NCBI GenBank assembly: GCA_009746045.1
Contig: RPFO01000104.1
Location: forward strand, 5,538,895 to 5,581,394
Length of the DNA: 42,500 nt
DNA from: Mesostigma viride
Lineage: Eukaryota > Streptophyta > Mesostigmatophyceae > Mesostigmatales > Mesostigmataceae
Reading direction: 5' to 3'
The position numbers and the translations under genes were made by a program. Each line of letters opens with the position of its first letter. The stretch's first letter is position 1. Below are positions 1 through 7,674 of the stretch, one piece after another. The notes beneath the pieces are model-generated. The model made no database searches. It saw only the letters and a program-made list of their open reading frames with translations, and was not told the DNA's origin.

Positions 1-872
1 CACATGCCGTGTATAAACCGTGTGTGAGCGTAAGCACATGCCGTGTATAAACCGTGCGTGAGCGTAAGCACATGCCGTGTATAAACCGTGTGTGAGCGTA
101 AGCACATGCCGTGTATAAACCGTGTGTGAGCGTAAGCACATGCCGTGTATAAACCGTGTGTGAGCGTAAGCACATGCCGTGTATAAACCGTGTGTGAGCG
201 TAAGCACATGCCGTGTATAAACCGTGTGTGAGCGTAAGCACATGCCGTGTATAAACCGTGTGTGAGCGTAAGCACATGCCGTGTATAAACCGTGTGTGAG
301 CGTAAGCACATGCCGTGTATAAACCGTGCGTGAGCGTAAGCACATGCCGTGTGTAAACCGTGTGTGAGCGTAAGCACATGCCGTGTATAAACCGTGTGTG
401 AGCGTAAGCACATGCCGTGTATAAACCGTGTGTGAGCGTAAGCACATGCCGTGTATAAACCGTGTGTGAGCGTAAGCACATGCCGTGTATAAACCGTGTG
501 TGAGCGTAAGCACATGCCGTGTATAAACCGTGTGTGAGCGTAAGCACATGCCGTGTATAAACCGTGTGTGAGCGTAAGCACACGCCGTGTATAAACCGTG
601 TGTGAGCGTAAGCACATGCCGTGTATAAACCGTGTGTGAGCGTAAGCACATGCCGTGTATAAACCGTGTGTGAGCGTAAGCACATGCCGTGTATAAACCG
701 TGTGTGAGCGTAAGCACATGCCATGTATAAACCGTGTGTGAGCGTAAGCACATGCCGTGTATAAACCGTGTGTGAGCGTAAGCACATGCCGTGTATAAAC
801 CGTGTGTGAGCGTAAGCACATGCCGTGTATAAACCGTGTGTGACATGTGTGAGCGTAAGCACATGCCGTGTA
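1..872. repeat. 34-bp minisatellite, about 25 copies
   Basis: A head-to-tail array of a 34-bp unit with the core CATGCCGTGTATAAACCGTG followed by a TGTGAGCGTAAG segment. Copies are almost identical, with single-base variants such as CGTGCGTG for CGTGTGTG near 51 and 327, GTGTAAACC near 350 and CACGCCG near 582. It is cut by the left edge of the window and ends in a partial, rearranged unit at about 841-872. Because 34 is not a multiple of 3, the frame rotates and stops appear, so it is not coding. It may lie inside or beyond the 3' part of the minus-strand MORC gene. Confidence 0.95.
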
Positions 873-1047
873 GCAGAGACACCATGAAGAACCTATCAAC
901 CAACGGTCGTTCTTTGCATAATACGAGTGTACTTCAAAAAGCAAACTCACAGACTTCATGGCTCAATTTTACTTTGCCTTACTAAATATAGATAACCATA
1001 TGCATCGGCCATGGAATACCACATGCCATTGCTGGCTACTGCCTCAT
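873..1047. other. Unique spacer between two minisatellites
   Basis: A short, rather AT-rich stretch between the 34-bp and 36-bp arrays. I see no coding signal or RNA structure in it. Confidence 0.5.
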
Positions 1048-1297
1048 AGAGATCCTGTCGGGCGTCTGAGTGCTATTGCCTAATGATCTCTTGTCGGGCG
1101 TCTGACTGCTACTGCATAATGGCCTCTTGTCGGGCGTCTGATTGCTACTGCATAATGACCTCTTGTCGGGCGTCTGATTGCTACTGCATAATGGCCTCGT
1201 GTTGGGCGTCTGATTGCTACTGCATAATGACCTCTTGTCAGGCGTCTACTTGCTATTGCATGATGCCCTCTTGTCAGTCTTGTGAGTGTTATTGCAT
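1048..1297. repeat. 36-bp minisatellite, about 6-7 copies
   Basis: Tandem copies of a 36-bp unit with the core TCTTGTCGGGCGTCTGATTG followed by CTACTGCATAATG. Copies diverge toward the right (TTGGGCG, TCAGGCG, TCAGTCTTG). The period is a multiple of 3, so frames stay open on both strands and give 12-residue repeats. The array has no start context or flanking coding bias, so I treat it as non-coding, probably within or beyond the MORC gene's 3' introns. Confidence 0.9.
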
Positions 1298-2196
1298 CAT
1301 AGAGCGCTTGCTGGGCTTGTCTTATGAAGCATCCATAACCCATCCTGCCAGCTGTCCCTGGACATCCGTACGCTACGCGCTGATCCTACGCTACCCGTTG
1401 AGCCATCCGCAAAGATCATGCACGAGCCGGCAAGAGATTCCTGGTTTGCCCCTCGACCAATCCTGCCATGCCAGCATCTAGCCAGCAGCGCCTGCACATG
1501 TCCAATCTGCTGGCTTGGAAACCAATTGACCAAGAGGTGTCCCTGCCTGCAACGTCACCGCTCCCGCCTTTGATGGCTGTGTCATCCGACGGGCTGCGCA
1601 GGGCATCCTATTAAGAACAGCACCTTCCCACTTGGCGGCACATCCATGGAACGCGTCTTGTGCAACTGGTGGCTCACGTGAGGCACCCCTCTCGAGCTAC
1701 ATTCATCCTCATAGGTATACTCATGGGTAGTATTACCGGTGACTTCTGAGCTCGCCGAGCGTGCACAACGACGGGGACAGCGGAATCGTGGATTGTCTTG
1801 TGCAATCATGCGTGGCATCCTCCTGTGCATCCTCCTGTCCGGTTCCCAGCGTAATGCCTGCACGGCACCCTGAGGGAAATCTGTGGGATATTCTGCGTAA
1901 CACTTGGACGAGCTGGAAGCACTCACGCAATCTACCCTGCAGGGTTCCACCCGCTCCATCTCGCCTCACGCAGCATCCCTACAGCCACCGAGGTTCCGAT
2001 GGACAAAAGAGCCATGGGACATGTCCTGCCATCCTGACCATCTCATTTATCGAGCCCAGCACTGCGTGACTGGGTGCGGCAACCAGTGCCAACCCACCAA
2101 TGGTATTGCACAGCAGGGTGCACGTGTGTGCCAGCATCCCTTTGGCGCTCTTTGCAAAATAGAAACCATCAAGGTTCGACCCTAGTCCCACTGTAT
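1298..2196. other. Unassigned region, possible 3' part of the MORC gene
   Basis: About 900 bases without a recognisable gene. In a MORC protein the next segment after the last placed exon should carry a strand/helix motif of the LRxYxSxLY kind. I looked for it in all three minus frames here and did not find it. Short open frames exist on both strands but none has convincing protein character. The remaining exons may be too diverged for me to see, or may lie left of position 1. Confidence 0.3.
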
Positions 2197-2331
2197 GTGT
2201 CCTTGTTCCCCCCAGCTATCCCCATGTTCCCCCCCCTCACCCCCCCTCCTGTTTTTGTCTCTTCTCCCCCCCTTTCCTCCCTCCGCCCCCCTCTTCCCTT
2301 GGTCTCTTCTACCCCCCACTTCCTCCCTCAC
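2197..2331 (-). repeat. Pyrimidine-rich tract with two imperfect units next to the exon donor
   Basis: The plus strand is almost pure C/T (GGTCTCTTCT, CCCCCC, TTCCTCCCTC), so the transcript of the minus-strand MORC gene is purine-rich here. It holds two imperfect units of roughly 50 bp. The unit nearest the exon contains the real donor (TTCCTCCCTCACCTGCCCC on plus); the second has a decayed version (TTCCTCCCTCCGCCCC). This is the first part of the intron that follows the 2442-2332 exon. Confidence 0.6.
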
Positions 2332-2442
2332 CTGCCCCGGCGCTGCCCAGCTGCGCAGCCGGATGTCATGCGGGTCGGTCTCGATGTCGAGTTCCAGCGT
2401 ATCCGTCCCCTCAACCTTGCGCAGTCCCATGATGATGATGAC
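2332..2442 (-). CDS. MORC: MORC-family ATPase, exon with the TDPHDI motif
   Basis: This 111-bp, phase 0-0 exon of 37 codons encodes VIIIMGLRKVEG, then TDTLELDIETDPHDIRLR, then SWAAPGQ. In MORC proteins this is the strand after the GT motif of the S5-like domain plus the diagnostic LELDF-x-(T/A)DPHDI stretch, so the match to plant and animal MORCs is strong. The acceptor is CTGGCCAG at 2450-2443 and the donor GTGAGG begins at 2331. It joins in frame to the exon at 4025-3834, giving PKTGT followed by VIII; most MORCs have an Arg in between, which is absent here. Two partial copies of its 5' edge lie upstream in the intron, at 2549 and 2825. The next downstream exon was not found. MORC proteins are GHKL-type ATPases of chromatin compaction and silencing. 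Confidence 0.85.
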
Positions 2443-2513
2443 CTGGCCAGTGGATGTACAAGAGGAGCCACGACAAGAGCGCTTCTTGTTTCCAGTTGAA
2501 GGATGTTGCCCAC

Positions 2514-2549
2514 CTTGTCAAGGGTGTGCAGTCGCATGATGATGATGAG
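2514..2549 (-). pseudogene. Partial duplicate of the MORC TDPHDI exon (possible alternative microexon)
   Basis: After an acceptor-like CTGCCCAG (2557-2550) comes LIIIMRLHTLDK, 12 codons, followed by GTGGGC, a usable donor. It aligns with VIIIMGLRKVEG of the true exon, and about 20 bases upstream also match (CTCTTGTAC...CTG.CCAG in both). Both ends are phase 0, so splicing it in would keep the frame and insert 12 residues. I think it is a decaying exon-edge duplicate, but use as an alternative exon cannot be excluded. Confidence 0.55.
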
Positions 2550-2561
2550 CTGGGCAGAATG

Positions 2562-2682
2562 GTACAAGAGAGGTACAAGAGAGGTACAAGAGAGGTACAA
2601 GAGAGGTACAAGAGAGGTACAAGAGAGGTACAAGAGAGGTACAAGGGAGGTACAAGAGAGGCACAAGAGAGGTACAAGAGGG
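2562..2682. repeat. 11-bp minisatellite, about 11 copies
   Basis: Perfect to near-perfect copies of GAGGTACAAGA on the plus strand. It lies in the MORC intron between the two echo copies of the exon 5' edge, directly next to the acceptor of the echo at 2549. The flank of the real exon also carries one related CTCTTGTAC word in gene orientation, so the array may have grown from that acceptor-flanking sequence. Confidence 0.93.
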
Positions 2683-2775
2683 AGACGTGACAACAGTACT
2701 GGAGCTGTGTAGGATGGGCCGCAGTACAAGTATTCTGATAGGGGAAGCGGTAGATAAAGTACCTAATTACGTTAA

Positions 2776-2825
2776 GGGCTGTTGTCCACTCTATCCAGCG
2801 TGCACACTTGGGAGATGATGATGAA
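2776..2825 (-). pseudogene. Second, more decayed duplicate of the same MORC exon edge
   Basis: In gene orientation an AGCCAG acceptor-like word is followed by codons for FIIISQVCTLDR and then GTGGACAAC. It aligns over about 48 bases with the echo at 2549-2500 (LIIIMRLHTLDK then GTGGGCAAC). The ATC-ATC-ATC core and the CTGGAT/CTTGAC segment are shared. The downstream frame closes quickly, so it looks like a relic. Confidence 0.5.
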
Positions 2826-3656
2826 CTGGCTAGAATATGATACTAATATGTTTCATACAGCGATATGATAATATTAGTAATGATCAGGGTGCCGCGGCAA
2901 ATGGCACTTCAATTTGTTTTTTCGAGATGGCCAGACATACACAGGGGACGGGAAACGCGGAAAATGTATTTGTGAGGTATCGTCATTTGATATGCAGGGT
3001 GGCCAGGTACTAGGGAACGGAGGGGTGGGAATGGCCGAGGAAGCTTAGTGCGTGTATGGGGTTATCAAACTCCTACCCAGACTATGGGATACCTAACATC
3101 CAGCCAAGCTAGGGGGGACCGATTACCCAGACATCCAGCCACTTGAAAAGGGGTACACAAAGTCATCAGCAAGAAGACACCTAATGGCCTCGTGATCCGT
3201 GTTGGGTCAGACGTGATCTGTGTTGGGTCAGACAAGGCAAAGTCAGAGAGTCAGGGGGGGGAACCGACGTCCGATACCCAGGAGTGGAAACCGATGCCGA
3301 AACCGACGTCCAGGGTGGAACCTTGCCAGTTTGTGTTGGCGTGCATATTGTACCCAAGTATTGACCAATCACCCAGTTCTATGGTCGATTCTTATGCAAA
3401 CTTGGATGCATTCCATGGTTCAGTTCTTACATGGTCCAGCTCCAGAGTCAAGGCACTGTCCAGGTCCACTCAGGCACTCCCGCGGCCGCAGCGCCGTCGG
3501 CGGCGTCAGATTCGCGTCGGAAACTCGAGGCCGCGAAACGGCGTCGCGACACGTCAGAATCGCCCGAGGGTGCCGTCGGACCCAACACGGCTTGTACACT
3601 ATACTTAATGTGTGCACTCTACTTACGGCTTGTGATAGACAGGCACGTGCCTACGG
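2826..3656 (-). other. Central part of the MORC intron (3833-2443)
   Basis: There is no convincing exon on the gene strand. A direct 21-bp duplication with the core GTGTTGGGTCAGAC lies at about 3191-3232. A CpG-rich islet with a NotI site is at about 3475-3590. On the plus strand the islet can be read as an Arg/Lys-rich peptide (SRRKLEAAKRRRDTSE), without further support for coding. Confidence 0.4.
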
Positions 3657-3727
3657 CCACACGCTTCATGCCGGTCTTTGAACCGCGCTCCGTTTGCCCA
3701 ATAGACACGCACCGCCCCAGTCTTTGT
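3657..3727 (-). pseudogene. Two decayed copies of the MORC 3' exon edge and donor
   Basis: Plus-strand 3657-3680 matches the true exon edge at 3824-3847 at about 20 of 24 positions (shared CCACACGC and TGCCGGTCTT words). Plus-strand 3705-3727 matches it too (ACACGCACCG...GTCTT). In gene orientation these are copies of the KTGT codons plus the donor. The nearer copy keeps GGTGCGTGT; the farther one has lost it. They lie 100-170 bases downstream of the true donor, inside the intron. Confidence 0.55.
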
Positions 3728-3833
3728 CATCCCGTTCACCTTGGTGGCCAAGGGTGTGCGCGTGCTTGAATTCATGAGGCATGCGCAAGTAGAGAGATTG
3801 ATATGCTTTCGGCTCTCGTACGTCCACACGCAC

Positions 3834-4025
3834 CGTGCCGGTCTTCGGTATGTGGTTGAGCTGCTTGATGAGCGACTCGGCCTTGTGGAAGCACGTGTAC
3901 TTGGTGATGATCTCCAGGGAATCCCTGGCCTCCTCCTTGCCCTCCTCGCTCTCCTGGTCAAGCAGCTTGCCCTCCAGGTCCCATGTCACCATGGGGACGT
4001 AAACCTGCTGGGCATTCTCCGCTTT
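3834..4025 (-). CDS. MORC: MORC-family ATPase, exon with VPMVTWD and PKTGT
   Basis: This 192-bp exon (64 codons, phase 0 at both ends) starts KAENAQQVYVPMVTWDLEG and ends IKQLNHIPKTGT. It corresponds to the MORC stretch in which a (V)VP(M/I) strand leads into a helix (SLEIITKYTCFHKAESLIKQ) and then to the GT turn before the TDPHDI segment. The acceptor is GCGTGCAG ending at 4026. The donor GTGCGT starts at 3833. Upstream it joins in frame to the exon ending FLSRTFL. The Glu/Lys-rich insert after LLDQ is a little longer than in the family members I recall. Downstream echoes of its 3' edge are described separately. Confidence 0.87.
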
Positions 4026-4953
4026 CTGCACGCGGGCAGGCAGCATTATCATATATAGTCACACACACAGTAGTGAGAATGGGTCTGTAAACAGCTTTGT
4101 TTTTTGTGTCCTCCAGCGTGTGGGGGGTCGTTATTATGACAGAGTTGTTGGTTGGGATAACCATGACGAGGTGCGATTTTGAGTTCGGCAAAGCACAAGA
4201 AACAGGGACGACCCGAGCTCGTACGAACCGGTAGCCAGCACACATCCATTTCACTAGTTTCAGGCCTGCGCTGGTTGTCTGTTTGATGTGTGGTAGCTTA
4301 GCGGCATGGAGTGGGCTGGGAAGGGTGCTCATGCCCCTCTGCGCGCGGGGGCATATGTGCAGGAACCTAGAACACGCCAGGTGGCACAGGGTTCCGAGAA
4401 AGGAACGGGTTGGCAACAAGGCAGAAGAGGGGACTTGGCGAGCATTGGCCAACAGGGAGAGGGGCGGGGGAGGGGACATGCAGGTGATAAGCAAACGGGA
4501 ACAGGGTGCAGCCAGCTTTAAACGATTAAGTGTCTGTCGCATGAGTCATTCAGCAAATCATACTAACTAAATGCCAAAGGGCAATGCGTCTGAAATTGAA
4601 AGCAAGGGCGCAGCCCATGGACAAAAACATGGGAGGTCTTTGCCATGGTTTGAACATGGGCGTAGGGGGCCAACACACGAGCCAGGCACGTGAACAGCTA
4701 CAAGACTGCTATATTAAGGAAGCAAATAAATAGATTGACTGTATTTCATCTCTACTATATAAGCCACACCACCTGTCAAGACGGGGAGCGAGCAACTACT
4801 GTGCTACTGTATTGAATCGCGTGCGCTGCTTATGAGATATGCTACACACGCAACGCCACACAGCACTGACCAGGGAGGTGCGCTAATAGCTAATCTAGGC
4901 TAAATGGATTGTACTACCGTGCTGTATGAATGTATATACGACATGCGCAACGC
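4026..4953 (-). other. MORC intron, unique part
   Basis: Intron sequence between the exons at 5108 and 4025. It is moderately AT-rich at about 4550-4950 and more GC-rich at 4260-4540. I see no exon-like frame with MORC character and no array; the only structured elements are the donor echoes at 4954-4994. Confidence 0.45.
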
Positions 4954-4994
4954 CACCCACCAGGAATGTCCACGAACCAGGAATGTCCACGAGG
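4954..4994 (-). pseudogene. Two tandem copies of the MORC FLSRTFL exon edge and donor
   Basis: Plus-strand CACCCACCAGGAATGTCC at 4954-4971 is identical over 18 bases to 5101-5118, which is the end of the true exon plus the first intron bases. A second, shorter copy (CCAGGAATGTCCACGA) follows at about 4978-4993. In gene orientation they encode WTFL followed by GTGGGTGG or GTTCGTGG, so each keeps a GT at the donor position. They lie about 115-150 bases downstream of the true donor. Confidence 0.6.
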
Positions 4995-5107
4995 GGATCG
5001 TAGTCATCGTACTAAACTACTACAATACATAAGGTGCAATATAGACTACACATATGCTGCTATACCATACTAGTATAGTAGTATATAACACAGGCGCCAC
5101 CACCCAC

Positions 5108-5197
5108 CAGGAATGTCCGCGAAAGAAATCCGACCGACTTGGATGTGGCGCACTTGGTCAGAATGAGCACGTCATTCCCCAGGCGCATGCTGCCCGA
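5108..5197 (-). CDS. MORC: MORC-family ATPase, exon with SGSMRLG
   Basis: This 90-bp exon of 30 codons, phase 0-0, reads SGSMRLGNDVLILTK, then CATSKSVGFLSRTFL. This is the classic MORC segment right after the ATP-lid Gly-box: SxSMRLGxDxxxxTK, then (V)GFLSxTFL. The acceptor is CCACCAG ending at 5198. The donor GTGGGT starts at 5107. Upstream the reading frame fits the previous exon only if that exon ends after GFK at a GC donor (see 6371-6318). An 18-bp echo of its 5' edge lies at 5290-5307, and echoes of its 3' edge at 4954-4994. Of the placed exons this is one of the most certain. Confidence 0.9.
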
Positions 5198-5289
5198 CTG
5201 GTGGACACGTCACAGTGGTCAGATGGTCCCAAATAGCACATATGTCCTTGTTAGCTACTAGTCTTAGGAGAGCGCGCCATGCCGCTACT

Positions 5290-5307
5290 AGGCGCATGCT
5301 GCCCGAC
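5290..5307 (-). pseudogene. Echo of the SGSMRLG exon 5' edge
   Basis: Plus-strand AGGCGCATGCTGCCCGAC is identical over 18 bases to 5181-5198. In gene orientation it encodes SGSMRL, preceded by ACCCG instead of ACCAG, so the acceptor AG is destroyed. After CGCCTA the sequence departs from the exon. It lies 93 bases upstream of the true acceptor in the same intron. Confidence 0.6.
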
Positions 5308-5565
5308 GGGTGGCCAACGGCTTCGCAGGGCGAAGCCTATTCAGGGATTGATAGGCTGACCTAGTGTAACCTCACAGTTACTGTGACATTACGGTAAACA
5401 AGTCAGACAGACATATCAACACGTACAAGAAGCTGGAGAATGTTCGCTAGACGCCGGACGACGAGCTGTTCCCCATGCCCAGCAGCAGTGATGCCACGAC
5501 CAGCGGTCCGGCTACATCCGCCACACGCAAGGCAACCAGGGGTTGATTTCGGGTCATGTGGGAGC

Positions 5566-5890
5566 TCCCCCAACAGGCCCAAGGCCTTCTCCCCAACAAG
5601 CCCAAGGCCTTCTCCCCAACAAGCCCAAGGCCTTCTCCCCAACAACCCCAAGGTCCTCTCCCCAACAAGCCCAAGGTCCTCTCCCCAAACAAGCCCAAGG
5701 CCTTCTCCCCAACAAGCCCAAGGCCTTCTCCCCAACAAGCCCAAGGCCTTCTCCCCAACAACCCAAGGTCCTCTCCGCAACAATCCCAAGGCCTTCTTCC
5801 CGACAAGCCCAAGGCCTTCTTACGACAAGCCCAAGGCCTTCTCCCCGACAAGCCCAAGGCCTTCTCCCCGACAAGCCAAAGGCCTTCTGG
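5566..5890. repeat. 23-bp minisatellite, about 14 copies
   Basis: The unit core on plus is AAGGCCTTCTCCCCAACAAG followed by CCC. Variants include CCCAAGGTCC, CCGACAAGCC and a copy missing bases near 5820. It lies in the MORC intron between the GFK and SGSMRLG exons. Frames on both strands stay open because stops are rare in the unit, giving Pro/Gln-rich or Gly/Leu-rich readings. I regard these as spurious. Confidence 0.92.
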
Positions 5891-5954
5891 TGGGGCAGGA
5901 GACTGTTTGTTAAGAACAAACTGCGGCAGCCCCCCAAGGCTCCCCCAAGGATAT

Positions 5955-6078
5955 AGTGAATACGTTCTACACGCCACCTCCAAGCCAACCTTCTACCATG
6001 CCACCCCCAAGCATCCCTTCTACATGCCACCCCCAAGCATCCCTTCTACATGCCACCCCCAAGCATCCCTTCTACCAT
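5955..6078. repeat. 25-bp imperfect repeat, 4-5 copies
   Basis: Copies of a 25-bp unit with the core CATGCCACCCCCAAGCATCC and a CTTCTA segment. It is a separate small array in the same MORC intron as the 23-bp array, about 70 bases to its right. Confidence 0.8.
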
Positions 6079-6317
6079 GGAGCCCCGAGTACCACTGCTT
6101 TGCGAGGGAGCCAAAAGTGGTTGGAAGCCAACAATTCTTATAGCAGCGCAGGTGCTGCTGTACGGTGCAGGGGAAGAGGAGATATTTAAGCAAAAATGAG
6201 TGGAGTTGATACGGACACTACTTCGTGAGGGCTATCGTTGTTAGAAAACCCGCCTATCCTCACTAACTCACTCCCGCTGTCATCAATATTGACTCAATCA
6301 ACAGCGCAGCCACTCGC

Positions 6318-6371
6318 CTTGAAGCCGTTGCCGTACATGCCGATGGGCTTCTGGCCATCCTTGCCATCGGG
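6318..6371 (-). CDS. MORC: MORC-family ATPase, ATP-lid exon (PIGMYGNGFK)
   Basis: This 54-bp exon of 18 codons encodes PDGKDGQKPIGMYGNGFK. GMYGNGFK is the GxxGxG glycine box (ATP lid) of GHKL ATPases in the form typical of MORC proteins, with the conserved Lys at the end. The acceptor CCGGCAG ends at 6372 and joins in phase 0 to the preceding exon ending GHSNK. At the 3' end, a phase-0 junction to SGSMRLG requires a donor GCGAGT starting at 6317, i.e. a GC-AG intron. The nearest GT (6313) would add A plus one base and break the frame. The exon identity is secure; the exact 3' end is inferred. Confidence 0.85.
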
Positions 6372-6399
6372 CTGCCGGGCGCAAGCACGTCCACCGCAA

Positions 6400-6950
6400 G
6401 GGATATCAAGGCAAGCAAAAATGGCAGCAGACGGAAGCGATCAAGCAGCAACACAAACATTTAAGCAACCAGCAGCCTGGCAGCCAGCAAAGGGCCAACT
6501 CCCTGGACCAGTGCCGACTGAATCAAGAAACAACCAAAACATGAAAACAAAGTCACATGTGTGAATGTTTGCCAAATGGACGAATGACAAGGGCTGCCAA
6601 ACCATGTTGTATGGCCACCCCTGCGCACTCCCCGAATGCCAGACTAGCTTTCCCCCCCACACACACCTACGACTTCGCAAGGCAACCGCCCAAGCGTTGT
6701 ATTGACCAATATAGTGACCAACGGGTCTAGTACAGTATGCTAGTGCTTAACAAGGCAACCCCTTAAAGGGGGTTGGATCAGGAACACGTTGCCTCTACAC
6801 CCAATAGTGAATCACGTAATTATATACACCAAATTATATACACCCAATCGTGAATCGTGTTATTATAAATCTATCATGTTTGCCGATTCCATTATGGACG
6901 CCGCCAAACTGCGTCTCCAAAACGCATGCCGCACATCAGCCCACCATGTC
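6400..6950 (-). other. MORC intron, unique part
   Basis: Sequence between the ATP-lid exon acceptor and the 33-bp array. AT-rich islands with short repeats of ATTATATACACC lie near 6815-6850. I see no exon-like segment on the gene strand. Confidence 0.4.
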
Positions 6951-6954
6951 AGGG

Positions 6955-7275
6955 AACCCCCACCTGCCCGCACGCCAGCCTGCCTTACATCCACACCTGC
7001 CCGCACGCCAGCCTGCCTTACATCCACACCTGCCCGCACGCCAGCCTGCCTTACATCCACACCTGCCCGCACGCCAGCCTGCCTTACATCCACACCTGCC
7101 CGCACGCCAGCCTGCCTTACATCCACACCTGCCCGCACGCCAGCATGCCTCCTACCCACACCTGCCCGCACGCCAGCCTGCGTCCTACCCACACCTGCCC
7201 GCCCGCCAGCCTGCGTCCTACCCACACCTGCCCGCACACCAGCCTGCCTTTACCCACACCTGCCCGCATGGCAGC
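6955..7275 (-). repeat. 33-bp minisatellite with GT...AG monomer, about 9-10 copies
   Basis: The plus-strand unit begins CACCTGCCCGCACGCCAGCC. In gene orientation the unit can be written starting GTGTGGATG and ending GCGGGCAG, so every junction between copies is a CAG|GTG word like an exon-exon (proto-splice) site. The period is a multiple of 3 and all frames are open for 120-220 codons, which I consider spurious. The array fills the intron between the GHKL N-motif exon and the ATP-lid exon. Confidence 0.93.
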
Positions 7276-7326
7276 CCACCTCCTACCCACAGAGCCACAA
7301 GGGACAAACGACTTGAGAGCTCCCAC

Positions 7327-7486
7327 CTTGTTGGAATGCCCCAGGCTCATCATCTTATGCAGGACCTCCGGCGTGCACCCACTCCCGTTGTCCATAAAGT
7401 AGAGGCAGGTCATCTTGCCGATGACGCGGATGTCGATCACCAGCTGGCTGGCTGCCACGTCTGGGTCCACCGCATTGTCGATCAGC
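7327..7486 (-). CDS. MORC: MORC-family ATPase, GHKL N-motif and DxGxG exon
   Basis: The exon encodes LIDNAVDPDVAASQLVID, then IRVIGKMTCLYFMDNGSGC, then TPEVLHKMMSLGHSNK. LIDNA is the Mg/ATP-binding N box and MDNGSG the DxGxG box of the Bergerat fold. The wording DPDV, (L/W)xID, TPExLHKMxSxGxSxK is that of MORC proteins. The acceptor TGGCAG ends at 7487; the exon then begins with G, the last base of a codon. If the previous exon ends in GA, the split codon is the catalytic Glu of the ELIDN motif. The donor GTGGGA starts at 7326. Length and motif spacing agree with the family. A pseudogene is possible, but no stop or frameshift is seen in any placed exon. Confidence 0.9.
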
Positions 7487-7674
7487 CTGCCATATGGCGA
7501 CATGGGGTTGGCCGATAGAGCACATGTGAACCGAGCCAAGCTAAGGACTTACAGTTGATCGCGGCGTGCTGTGGTGAAAGAGCGATACAGGGGGCCACAT
7601 GCTAACATCGTAAACCTTCCTTGCATACATCATTCTACGTGCCCTTATTACGCGTTTGAAGGGGAAGTAGTGGG

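Noticed and set aside
5440-6143. Pro/Gln- or Gly/Leu-rich open frames across the 23-bp array
   Set aside because: All frames on both strands are open, and the placed MORC exons show this is intron.
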